Assembly (NCBI GenBank): GCA_030670715.1
Contig: DAOVBC010000047.1
Location: forward strand, 1-11,076
Reading direction: 5' to 3'
From: Deltaproteobacteria bacterium
GTDB lineage: Bacteria > Desulfobacterota > Desulfobacteria > Desulfobacterales > SG8-13
DNA: 11,076 nt
The notes beneath the pieces were generated by a model. The model was not told where the DNA came from. It did not search any database and saw only the letters and a program-made list of their open reading frames with translations. Made by a program: the position numbers and the translations under genes. Position 1 is the stretch's first letter, and every line of letters begins with the position of its first letter. This document shows positions 1 through 6,848 of this stretch, one piece after another.

Positions 1-713
1 ACCGTATTGGCGATGGCACTGCCTGAGATGGAGCCAAAAAGGCCGCTGGCGATGACAGACACCTTAGCGGGTCCGCCAATTTTATGACCCACAGCCGCCA
101 GGGGCCAGTCTATAAAAAATCGCTGAGCGCCGCATTTTTCCAAAAAGGCGCCAAAAAGAACAAAAAGAATCACGTAAGTGGCCAGAACATTGGCCATGAT
201 GCCGAACACACCATCGCTTTTATAAAATATGCTGGTGCACAGTTCAGGGAATGTGTCACCGGCATGGGAAATAATCTCTGGAAAGTACGCCCCGTACACC
301 CCGTAACCGAGCATCAAGACACCGAGAACAACAAAAATATTGCCTACCACCCGCCGGGCCAGTTCAATGCCGATGAGAACCCCGACCATTGCAATGGTCA
401 TGTCAAACGGCGTTTCAGCTCCGGTCCGGTAGTTGATAACTTCAAAATTGAGCATCCAGTATCCGATGGTGATGATCGAGAGTAGAATCAACAGGTAATC
501 AGCCGCCCGCAGAATCGGGTTCAACCCCGGCCATTTCCTGGATTTGGATTGATATGCCAAAAATACCAGGACATAGGTGATGATCACGTAAATTCCTCGG
601 TGATACTGTGTGGCCGCCGGTTTTGCCACCGCAGAGTAGGAATAAAACAGCACCAGACCGACCGCCAGTACATCGAAAATGATCTTTTCTATTTTTTTTA
701 ACTTATCATACAC
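1..713 (-). CDS. TRAP transporter fused permease (4TM/12TM), N-terminal part, cut by window edge
   Basis: This is the inner-membrane permease of a TAXI-type TRAP transporter, which imports organic anions using an ion gradient. About 237 codons are visible and the frame is open to the left edge. The start is GTG (713-711): an in-frame TGA lies two codons upstream, and an AGGGTGA-like ribosome binding site precedes the GTG at good spacing. The protein begins VYDKLKKIEK and carries several hydrophobic segments separated by short loops, including VIITYVLVFLAY, YLLILLSIITIGYWML and TIAMVGVLIGIELARR. This fits the DctQ-like four-helix part of a fused permease. The last visible residues, with GGPAKVSVIASGLFGSISGS, match the signature entering the DctM-like part. 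Fused TAXI permeases are usually well over 600 residues, so roughly two thirds is missing. It lies downstream of the TAXI binding protein on the same strand but is separated from it by 356 bp rich in hairpins. Confidence 0.93.
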   Translation of the reverse strand, partial: MYDKLKKIEKIIFDVLAVGLVLFYSYSAVAKPAATQYHRGIYVIITYVLVFLAYQSKSRKWPGLNPILRAADYLLILLSIITIGYWMLNFEVINYRTGAETPFDMTIAMVGVLIGIELARRVVGNIFVVLGVLMLGYGVYGAYFPEIISHAGDTFPELCTSIFYKSDGVFGIMANVLATYVILFVLFGAFLEKCGAQRFFIDWPLAAVGHKIGGPAKVSVIASGLFGSISGSAIANT

Positions 714-779
714 TCTTTTTCACCCTGTATTTGGTATTTCGGCTAATAAAGTAACGGACCTATAGCCAATAAAAAGGTA

Positions 780-785
780 ATTATA
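780..785 (-). promoter_or_regulatory. Possible -10 box ahead of the TRAP permease
   Basis: A perfect TATAAT lies on the minus strand 66 bp upstream of the permease GTG and downstream of the hairpins and octamer repeats. No convincing -35 hexamer sits 16-18 bp further upstream, so the call is weak. It would explain how the permease is expressed despite the terminator-like structures behind the TAXI gene. Confidence 0.25.
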
Positions 786-817
786 AGTTTGCCATAAGTT
801 CTCGAGCGTCTCGATCC

Positions 818-902
818 TGGAGTGATGGAGTATTGGAGTATTGAAAAAAAAGACATCAGCCCCTTAGCCATCACTCCAACACTCCAGTACTCCAATACTC
901 CG
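818..902. repeat. Inverted array of TGGAGTNN octamers
   Basis: Three head-to-tail copies of the 8-bp unit TGGAGTNN (variable pairs GA, AT, AT) run along the plus strand at 818-843. After a 24-bp spacer containing a run of eight A, about four copies of the same unit (variable pairs AT, AC, GT, GA on the minus strand) run in the opposite orientation at 868-902. The two arms can pair, in several registers, into a long imperfect hairpin. The period is exactly 8 bp, so this is not codon-based. An 86-residue frame across it (743-1003) reads as a low-complexity EYW/QYS pattern and is not credible as a protein. The function is unknown; such short-period intergenic repeats are, to my knowledge, recurrent in deltaproteobacterial genomes. 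Confidence 0.8.
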
Positions 903-912
903 AAATTAATTG

Positions 913-950
913 AAATTAAAAGCCCCCAAAATGGATTGCCTTCTTTTGGG
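913..950 (-). terminator. Terminator-like hairpin between TAXI gene and permease
   Basis: Read on the minus strand, a perfect 7-bp stem CCCAAAA/TTTTGGG (950-944 with 931-925) encloses 12 nt that contain a further GG/CC pair. It is followed by GGC and a T-rich stretch (TTTTAATTT). It resembles a weak rho-independent terminator or attenuator in the 356-bp spacer ahead of the permease. Confidence 0.5.
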
Positions 951-980
951 TTATAGATCCGTAAAGTAATAATATGGGGG

Positions 981-1035
981 GTGAGATATGGGCTGTTCTG
1001 CATTAGATAATCATAAGTCTAAACCCATATCTCAC
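981..1035. repeat. Perfect 12-bp inverted repeat with nested stem
   Basis: GTGAGATATGGG (981-992) is repeated exactly in inverted orientation at 1024-1035, with 31 bp between. Inside the spacer, TTAGA (1003-1007) pairs with TCTAA (1018-1022), leaving a 1-nt gap to the outer arm on one side and a 10-nt bulge on the other. It sits 35 bp beyond the TAXI stop codon. In the transcript it would form a stable 3' hairpin of the kind that protects a binding-protein mRNA from 3' exonucleases. A DNA-binding site is also possible. Confidence 0.65.
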
Positions 1036-1046
1036 ATTTAACTGTC

Positions 1047-1075
1047 AAAAATAAAATCGGCGGGCGATTTTATTT
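1047..1075 (-). terminator. Hairpin terminator overlapping the TAXI stop codon
   Basis: A perfect 11-bp stem, with arms AAATAAAATCG and CGATTTTATTT, encloses a 5-nt GC loop (1060-1064). On the minus strand the 5' arm contains the TAA stop of the TAXI gene. The 3' arm runs straight into T residues (TTTTATTTTT), as in a rho-independent terminator. The stem is A/T rich apart from the closing CG, so termination may be incomplete and allow some readthrough to the permease. Confidence 0.6.
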
Positions 1076-2044
1076 CAACATTCCTTTTTCTTTCCAGAAC
1101 TTTTCGGCACCGGGATGAAACGGGGTAACAATACCGGTGGCGCCGGTTTGCAAGCTCATCTTTTTGAAGGTCTTTTTCTGTCCATACATATGTTTCAGAC
1201 CCGCATCCGAGTATATAATGGAAAGAAGTTCGTAAACTATATCCGCGGAAACTTTGGAATTGGCTACCCACAGAGTGCTGTCCTGGAAGGACGGTGCGGC
1301 ATAACCTACACCCCTGTAAGTGCCGGCAGGAACTGAAAGTTTTCCAAAATAAGGATACTTTTTGTAAAAGCCGGAGGCTTCGGCATCTGCATCCAGGTTT
1401 AGCAAAGCAATGTCGTTGGTCTGGGCCGCCATAATCACGGCACCGCTCGGAAAAGCAGTGAAAAGCCAGAACGCATCCAGCTGATTGTTACCGAATGCGG
1501 CCGCGGCATCGTTATAACCCATGGCATTGCGCTCGATCTTGTCCCAGACGCCCATATGGGTAAAGAACAGCTCGCAGTTGGCGAAAGCACCCGAGCCGGC
1601 ATTGCCGACCCCGACCTTTTTGCCGACCAGGTCTTTAACGCTCTTAATCCCGGAACCGGCACGAACTACCAGCTGCGCCGGGGCACCGTAAAGCCACGAG
1701 ACCGCTAACACGTTTTCATATTTCTTGGGATCGTTTTTCATCATTCCATTTCTGCCCAGAAATACATGGCCGGAATAGACTACACCCATTTGCTGCTTTC
1801 CTTTGTCCACTTTCCGTAAGTTTTCCACAGAGCCGGCTGATGATTGCGCCTTTACCGTAAATCCTTTTATCGCTTTCACCGGATCATAAACCTGGATACC
1901 GTTGGCAACCACCTGGAAAGTACCACCGGCCGGGCCCCCACCGAAAACGATTCTTTTTTTTGCGAACGAAGGTCCGGCAAACGCAACGGTTATCAGTGAA
2001 AACGCACAAATACCAATAATAACTGCAAATAATTTGTTTCTCAT
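1070..2044 (-). CDS. TAXI family TRAP transporter solute-binding protein
   Basis: This is the periplasmic receptor of a TRAP transporter, 324 residues, a usual length for the TAXI (TRAP-associated extracytoplasmic immunogenic) family. A clear signal peptide occupies residues 1-28: MRNK, then a hydrophobic core, then PSFA before KK. The mature protein opens with IVFGGGPAGGTFQVVANGI, the TAXI N-terminal signature, and later has the family-typical segments KSVKDLVGKKVGVGNAGSG and AAAAFGNNQLDAFW. The ATG at 2044 is preceded by AGGAGG at 6-nt spacing. It lies 185 bp downstream of a LivK-like binding protein and upstream of the fused permease, so it is the cognate receptor of that permease. The substrate cannot be read from the sequence; characterised TAXI proteins bind glutamate, glutamine or other organic acids. 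Confidence 0.95.
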   Translation of the reverse strand: MRNKLFAVIIGICAFSLITVAFAGPSFAKKRIVFGGGPAGGTFQVVANGIQVYDPVKAIKGFTVKAQSSAGSVENLRKVDKGKQQMGVVYSGHVFLGRNGMMKNDPKKYENVLAVSWLYGAPAQLVVRAGSGIKSVKDLVGKKVGVGNAGSGAFANCELFFTHMGVWDKIERNAMGYNDAAAAFGNNQLDAFWLFTAFPSGAVIMAAQTNDIALLNLDADAEASGFYKKYPYFGKLSVPAGTYRGVGYAAPSFQDSTLWVANSKVSADIVYELLSIIYSDAGLKHMYGQKKTFKKMSLQTGATGIVTPFHPGAEKFWKEKGMLK

Positions 2045-2229
2045 TCCAATCCTCCTATAACATGTGTGTGTTTGAATTTCTTTTTATACGAAGCTATTAA
2101 TATTGAGAATTTACAACATGGCAATAATTCGCCATTTTATCTCAATTAGCCGAACAGTCTTTTCTGAACCACCTCCTTTCATGCCTCAATGCAACATTGA
2201 TTTTTCCGATTTCTTAAATCGAATCAGAA
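2045..2229. other. Intergenic spacer between LivK-like protein and TAXI genes
   Basis: This 185-bp spacer holds no credible gene. Visible elements are a small hairpin TCAATG-CAA-CATTGA (2186-2200), an ATGGC/GCCAT inverted repeat (2118-2135), and a near-perfect anti-16S match AAAGGAGGTGG on the minus strand (2179-2169) with no start codon in range. A 12-codon ATG frame (MANYCHVVNSQY) starts near 2135 on the minus strand but lacks a good ribosome binding site. Neither hairpin has a T-tract, so readthrough into the TAXI gene is likely. Confidence 0.5.
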
Positions 2230-3438
2230 TTACTCTTTTTTCGACACCCTCCAGTTCGGAGGCGCAACAAAATTTGATGCCGCAAGCTCCTGGGGCCAAA
2301 TGCACTCGAATTTGCCGTCAATGATCTGCAGAACCTGTGTCGGGAGGCTATTCTGCCTCTGGAACTTATCATAGGAAGAAAACTTGACCGGGCCGAAGGG
2401 CGTGGTGAGGTTGGTGCTGTCCAATGCCGCCCGTATATTTTCCGGGCCAAAAGACTCCGCCCTTTTTAGCGCATCTGCTGCCACTAGAAGTGCTGAAAAG
2501 GCCTCCGCGCCATGATAGTCGGGCGGTATGGAATACTTATCAATGTATCGGTCATAGTATTTTTGGGTCCCGGGATAGTGCAATTGGTGTGTCCACAGGG
2601 TAGCTGTCAACAGATTATCGGCAAAGTGTCCGGCTTTTTTTATGAATTTCCGGTGGGTAAACCCCCCGGCGCCTCCAACCAACAACGAATTTATGCCTGC
2701 TTCTCGTATAGTTTTGACCAGCAAAGCGGCATCACTAAGGTATGAAACCATATAGATTACATCAGAGGGCTCTTCTTTCAGGGAAGCGATAATGCGTTGA
2801 AAATAAGTCGCTTGCAGCCTTTCCTTGTGATAGGGTTCGATCTTTTGAATGTCAATGTCATTTTCCCGGCAAAACCACATCATTCTCAGGGCGCCGCCTG
2901 TGCCGAAAGGGCTGTTTTCATAAACGATTGCCATTGATTTGGGTTTAATTTTTTTCAGAAAAAAATCTTCCAGCCCTTTTGTGTATTCGCCGGCCGGGGC
3001 ATTGAGCCGGTAAACATTTTTCCATTTTCTCTGGGTGATCCGGTCGTCTGCCGCAGTGCATATCAGAAACGGCCGATCCAGTTTGTTCGCCATCCGGGCC
3101 ATATACACGGTATTGCTGCTTTGATAGGCGCCAACCAGCATGATGACCTTTTCTTTTTTAACCAGTTCTCTGATAATTTTTTCCCCCGGTTCACGTTTGC
3201 CCTGGTCGTTGGCGTAGACAAGCTTTAACGGCCGGCCCTTGATTCCGCCTGCTTTGTTGATATCTTCCAGAGCCATTTCAAATGAATTTTTCATCATGGT
3301 CGCATAGGGATATCTCTCGGAATGCGGAATACCGATAAGCACCGGCTCAGAAGCCTGGCTGGTTTCCGGGGCTAAAACACTTCCTGCAATTAACGCACCG
3401 ACTGTAATGCAGATGAGTAATGTTGATCTGTGCTTCAT
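2230..3438 (-). CDS. ABC-type branched-chain amino acid (LivK-like) substrate-binding protein
   Basis: This is a 402-residue periplasmic binding protein of the type I, LivK/Peripla_BP_6 family. Residues 1-30 form a signal peptide (MKHRSTLL, hydrophobic core, SQA before SEP). Family landmarks are VLIGIPHSERYPYA at the mature N-terminus, ALEDINKAGGIKGRPLKLVY, and the segment VGAYQSSNTVYMARMANKL that resembles the ligand-loop region of the first lobe. The later YHGAEAFSALLVAADALKRA and an N-T-P-F-G-PVKF stretch are typical of the C-terminal lobe. The ATG follows AAGGAGGG at 7-nt spacing. No ABC permease or ATPase gene is present in the window. It lies between a two-component system and a TAXI-TRAP receptor, so it may serve an ABC transporter elsewhere or act as a sensory co-receptor. 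Its ligand is unknown. Confidence 0.92.
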   Translation of the reverse strand: MKHRSTLLICITVGALIAGSVLAPETSQASEPVLIGIPHSERYPYATMMKNSFEMALEDINKAGGIKGRPLKLVYANDQGKREPGEKIIRELVKKEKVIMLVGAYQSSNTVYMARMANKLDRPFLICTAADDRITQRKWKNVYRLNAPAGEYTKGLEDFFLKKIKPKSMAIVYENSPFGTGGALRMMWFCRENDIDIQKIEPYHKERLQATYFQRIIASLKEEPSDVIYMVSYLSDAALLVKTIREAGINSLLVGGAGGFTHRKFIKKAGHFADNLLTATLWTHQLHYPGTQKYYDRYIDKYSIPPDYHGAEAFSALLVAADALKRAESFGPENIRAALDSTNLTTPFGPVKFSSYDKFQRQNSLPTQVLQIIDGKFECIWPQELAASNFVAPPNWRVSKKE

Positions 3439-3576
3439 GACCCACCCTCCTTATGGCCCAAAAAGAGCAAAGAATATTCCAGCGGTAAGGGTTCACGAAG
3501 AAATAAGTTCGCAATTTTTAGCGTTGAGGCACCCGGCTGGCAAGGCGCGAAAACGCAGTAATATATGGTATTATTT

Positions 3577-3605
3577 TAAATATAAAGCCAGTAAAAAGAT
3601 GTCAA
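3577..3605 (-). promoter_or_regulatory. Probable sigma-70 type promoter of the binding-protein/TRAP operon
   Basis: On the minus strand a perfect TTGACA (3605-3600) is followed by an A/T-rich -10 region. The best hexamers are TATATT at 15-bp spacing (3584-3579) and TATTTA at 17-bp spacing (3582-3577). The spacing or the -10 match is suboptimal either way, as expected for an activator-dependent promoter. It lies about 140 bp upstream of the LivK-like start codon. Confidence 0.5.
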
Positions 3606-3611
3606 TTGGAC

Positions 3612-3637
3612 TATTTCTGATTTTTTTGTCAGAAATA
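3612..3637. promoter_or_regulatory. Perfect 9-bp inverted repeat upstream of the -35 box (putative operator)
   Basis: TATTTCTGA (3612-3620) and TCAGAAATA (3629-3637) form a perfect dyad around an 8-bp spacer (seven T and a G). The dyad ends 6 bp upstream of the TTGACA -35 element, the position used by dimeric activators such as NarL/FixJ regulators. The neighbouring response regulator is the obvious candidate to bind it (inference). A terminator for the regulator gene is less likely: no T-tract follows the stem on the minus strand, and it lies about 80 bp beyond that gene's stop. Confidence 0.5.
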
Positions 3638-3719
3638 TTCTTACAAAAGGGGTTGGGAAGTGAACTTAGTTCTCTTTGCCCGCCCTGCTGCCGGCGGTGT
3701 AGAAATTCCAGCGCTTCTT

Positions 3720-4358
3720 TTATGCCTCGATCAAATGATTCTGGATGGCAAAACGGGACAGTTCGGCATTGTTGCGAAGGTTCAGCTTTTTAAGCAGGCG
3801 CGACCGGTAGGTGTCGACGGTTTTAATGCTGATCCCAAAGGCTTTTGCGATTTCACGGTTGGTATTGCCAAGGGCCAAGCGCCTCAGGACCTGAAGTTCA
3901 CGCATGGACAGCGAATCGAGAGGCGTCTGGCCCTGTTTTCCTCTGGCCACACGCAGGGCAAGCGCCTCGGTGGCCTCGTCGGTGAGATAACGGCCGCCTT
4001 CAAGCACCTTTCGAATGGCATTGACCAGCTGCTCCGGGGCGGATTGCTTGGTGATGTATCCCATTGCGCCGGCTTCGATAGCACGCACCACGTATTGGCC
4101 TTCTTCGTGCATGGTTAGTACGAGAACGGGCAGATCAGGATGCCGGACGTTGAGCCGGCTGATAACTTCCAGACCGTCCAGACCCGGCATGGAAATGTCG
4201 ACCACGGCGACATCCGGGATTTCTTTTTCCACCCGTCGAATGGCCTCGCGACCGTCGGCCGCCTCTGCAATCACCTCCATATCACCGCTTTCCTCGATGA
4301 TGCGTCGCAAACCGGCCCGGACAATACTGTGGTCATCAGCTAATAAGACTTTAATCAT
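3720..4358 (-). CDS. NarL/FixJ family two-component response regulator
   Basis: This 212-residue cytoplasmic transcription factor has a receiver domain (residues 1-120) and a LuxR-type helix-turn-helix (about 148-208). The acidic pair D8/D9, phospho-acceptor D54 in AVVDISMPGLDG, T82 and K104 are all present, so the receiver should be active. The HTH reads SMRELQVLRRLALGNTNREI, then AKAFGISIKTVDTYRSRL. The frame is open further upstream to 4511, but the ATG at 4358 starts directly on the canonical IKVLLADDH, and the extra 51 codons lie inside the kinase gene. The gene overlaps the end of the kinase gene by 8 bp, so translation is probably coupled; no strong ribosome binding site is visible. 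The likely target is the binding-protein/TRAP operon downstream, where a dyad sits beside a promoter. Confidence 0.95.
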   Translation of the reverse strand: MIKVLLADDHSIVRAGLRRIIEESGDMEVIAEAADGREAIRRVEKEIPDVAVVDISMPGLDGLEVISRLNVRHPDLPVLVLTMHEEGQYVVRAIEAGAMGYITKQSAPEQLVNAIRKVLEGGRYLTDEATEALALRVARGKQGQTPLDSLSMRELQVLRRLALGNTNREIAKAFGISIKTVDTYRSRLLKKLNLRNNAELSRFAIQNHLIEA

Positions 4359-6810
4359 AATCGATCGGCACTTTAAAATATACCTGCGTCCCCTGCTCCG
4401 GCTGTGATTGAACCTCCAAAATGCCGCCCGCCAGACCGGCTCGCTCACGCATTCCGGCCAGCCCCAAGCCTCCAAATTCGTCAAGGTCGGAAGGGTTAAA
4501 GCCTCTTCCATTGTCCACCACGGCCAGAGTTAAAATATCGCTCTTAACACGCAGCGCTACATCCACGTGGCCGGCTTCTGCGTGGCGGGCCACGTTGGTC
4601 AGGGCCTCCTGGGCAATGCGGTAGGCGGCTGTGGCGACCGTATCATTCGTGCCCGGAACATCATGATGATCGAACACGCAGGTGATTCCAGTCCGTTTTT
4701 CAAAATCGGTTGTATAGGACTCAAGGGCATCCATCAACCCTAAATCGTCGAGAACACCCGGTCGCAGCCGGAAGGCCAGACTCCTCACATCTTCGATGGT
4801 CTTATCGATCAATCCGCACATTGTCAAGGCCCGCCGGGCGGCCCTTGTATCGATTTCCTTCAAACGATCCTGTATCCAGACTGCATCCATGCGCAACGCG
4901 GTAAGAACCTGCCCGAGTTCGTCGTGCAGCTCCCGCGCAATGGCGTAGCGCTCTTTCTCCTGGTTGGCCATGATGCTTCCGGAAAGTCGACGCAGTTGAT
5001 CCTGCGCTTTTTTCACGGCTGTGATATCGGTGGCGATGCCGCATATCCCGCGGGTGTTGCCGGACTCATCGTACACAGGAAATTTTACCGACAGATAGGT
5101 GTGCAGGCCGTCACTTTGAGAAATGTGCTCTTCCACCTGGCGGGGACGGCTTTGCGAAAGGGCCTCAAGATCATGGGCGCGAAACTGGTTTGCGACTTCC
5201 TGCGGCAGAATCTCGTAATCGGTTTTGCCGCGAACATCTTCGGTTTTTACCCCGAACAATTCTTCATAGCGGGAATTGACCAGCAAATATCGTCCCTCGA
5301 TGTCTTTGATATAAACAACTGCCGGCGTATATTTCAGAATGCTGGTGATCTCCCTGGTTCTGATTTCAACCTGGCGCTCAAGATCTTTTGAATACCGGCT
5401 CAGCTCTTCCTTGGCCAGCTTCAACGCTTCTTCCGCCTGTTTGCGCTCGGTAACGTCAATTGAAACGGCCAGGGTGCGGCTGATATTGCCCTCGCTATCG
5501 CGATCGGCGATGGCGGAGAGGAGAATGTCGATTTTTTTCCCATTCTTTTTAATAAACTGATAGGAAATATCTTTGCAGAAACCGGTTTTAAAAAATTCAT
5601 GAAACACTGTATTTTCAGCATAGTCCCGGGATTCTTTCGACATGAAATCGGTCAGTTTTTTTCCGATGACTTCCGATCGCTGATACCCGAGCGCTTCGGC
5701 CCAGTAGTCACTAACGCTCACCAGACGTCCGCTGGTATCGATTGAATGCAGCATGGCGGGGGTGTGGTGATAGAGGGAGCGATATCTCTCTTCGCTTTCT
5801 CTCAAGGCTTTTTCCACCGATTTGCGCTGGGAAATTTCCAGGCTGGCCTTTCGATAAAGAAAAAAAACCGCCGCTCCTACCAGAATACACAACGCCAGAA
5901 CAACCGGTCCTGTGATTTTAAAAAGCGGGTCGGAAATACTTCTGGAAATTGCTTTCAGGCTGCGCAGGTGAATCACCTTCCACCCCGGATAATTTTCAGG
6001 ATTCACATCGGACGTTTGCATCTGGTATGTGACACCCGATCCATCAATCGCATATTTATCCCCCTTCGGTTTCATACCGATCCAGTCCCAGGGCCCGGTG
6101 CCGAATTGTCGTGATCTGGCGATTTTTTTTCTGTCCTCAGAAGAAATCTTCCATATGACCTTATACAGCCACTCGCTGACATTCGAAATAAACACCACAC
6201 CGCGGGGGTCCGTAACAAGTACAATCTCTTCTTCCAGCAAAGCGAGTTCTTTTTCGATCAGCTCAATGGACCCTTTGATAACCACCAGTCCGATGGGGAT
6301 ATCTTCGCCTTTTTCAAAAATCGGATAACTGTGGTACACACCGCGTTTGCCGGATGTGGTGCCTAACGCCAGATAGGTCGCCGGTGCCTTGTGAAAGGCT
6401 TCCTGGAAATAGGGTCGAAACGCAAAGTTTTTCCCGACAAAGCTATCAGGCGCATCGCGGTTGCTTGAAGCGATGGTGGTGCCTTTATAGTTCATCAGAT
6501 AGCAGACATCGACCTGCAGTGCCGCCTTGTAAAGATCCAATATTTCATTGGCTTTTCGCTGGGCTTCAGCGCTGGGACGGATCAGCATTTCCAGCAGCTG
6601 GTCCATGCCCGCCAGCGTTTTTACCACTTTGATGTTTTCCGAAAGAAACGAGGACAGGTTTTTGTTAATCAGTTCCAACTGAACGACCGCCCGCCGTTCG
6701 GCTTCTTTTAAGGCTGAATCCTTAATGGATGAGTAATACAGATAGCCGCCGGTGTAAGCAGACACAACGGCCAGCAGGGATAATATCATTAATATGTGTC
6801 GAAGACGCAT
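4351..6810 (-). CDS. Membrane sensor histidine kinase: dCache, two PAS, HisKA_3, HATPase
   Basis: This 819-residue inner-membrane kinase starts with a membrane helix at about 7-26, then a periplasmic double-Cache sensor (about 35-290), then a second helix (about 297-319). The sensor carries SSNRDAPDSFVGKNFAFRPY and a YLALGTTSGKRGVYHSYPI stretch (146-164), closely resembling the C4-dicarboxylate sensor DctB. A coiled linker leads to PAS 1 (about 340-455) and PAS 2 (about 488-600). The kinase core is HisKA_3 type, with phospho-accepting H629 in ARELHDELGQ, N-box asparagine N739 in EALTNVARH, the G1 box DNGRGF (766-771) and the G2 box GGLGLAGM. The start is ATG at 6810 behind an AGAGG site. DctB itself has a different (HisKA) core and a sigma-54 partner, so this is a DctB-like sensor on a NarX/DesK-type kinase. 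The partner is the overlapping NarL-type regulator. Confidence 0.95.
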   Translation of the reverse strand: MRLRHILMILSLLAVVSAYTGGYLYYSSIKDSALKEAERRAVVQLELINKNLSSFLSENIKVVKTLAGMDQLLEMLIRPSAEAQRKANEILDLYKAALQVDVCYLMNYKGTTIASSNRDAPDSFVGKNFAFRPYFQEAFHKAPATYLALGTTSGKRGVYHSYPIFEKGEDIPIGLVVIKGSIELIEKELALLEEEIVLVTDPRGVVFISNVSEWLYKVIWKISSEDRKKIARSRQFGTGPWDWIGMKPKGDKYAIDGSGVTYQMQTSDVNPENYPGWKVIHLRSLKAISRSISDPLFKITGPVVLALCILVGAAVFFLYRKASLEISQRKSVEKALRESEERYRSLYHHTPAMLHSIDTSGRLVSVSDYWAEALGYQRSEVIGKKLTDFMSKESRDYAENTVFHEFFKTGFCKDISYQFIKKNGKKIDILLSAIADRDSEGNISRTLAVSIDVTERKQAEEALKLAKEELSRYSKDLERQVEIRTREITSILKYTPAVVYIKDIEGRYLLVNSRYEELFGVKTEDVRGKTDYEILPQEVANQFRAHDLEALSQSRPRQVEEHISQSDGLHTYLSVKFPVYDESGNTRGICGIATDITAVKKAQDQLRRLSGSIMANQEKERYAIARELHDELGQVLTALRMDAVWIQDRLKEIDTRAARRALTMCGLIDKTIEDVRSLAFRLRPGVLDDLGLMDALESYTTDFEKRTGITCVFDHHDVPGTNDTVATAAYRIAQEALTNVARHAEAGHVDVALRVKSDILTLAVVDNGRGFNPSDLDEFGGLGLAGMRERAGLAGGILEVQSQPEQGTQVYFKVPIDYD

Positions 6811-6848
6811 AACCTCTATCTCTTTGACGGTTTAAGGCTGTTTATTCT

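Noticed and set aside
84..485. 133-residue plus-strand open frame
   Set aside because: It is antisense to the TRAP permease, whose helices and GGPAKVSVIASGLFG signature are convincing in the other strand. The plus-strand translation resembles no family.
818..902. CRISPR array
   Set aside because: Units are 8 bp with no unique spacers of 25-40 bp, the array changes orientation in the middle, and no cas genes are present.
743..1003. 86-residue minus-strand open frame in the TAXI-permease gap
   Set aside because: Its EYWSVGV and SILQYSITP segments are simply the TGGAGTNN octamers read in frame. It has no ribosome binding site or known domain, and it overlaps hairpins.
3612..3637. Dyad as a terminator of the response regulator gene
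   Set aside because: No T-tract follows the stem on the minus strand, it is about 80 bp past the stop, and it abuts a -35 element. An operator is the better reading.
3407..4118. Plus-strand frames across the regulator and the gap before the binding-protein gene
   Set aside because: They are antisense to the receiver and HTH domains of the response regulator and run through a promoter-like A/T-rich gap. No recognisable domain is present.
4359..4511. 51-codon N-terminal extension of the response regulator
   Set aside because: It lies in the kinase coding region out of frame. The ATG at 4358 begins directly with the canonical receiver start.
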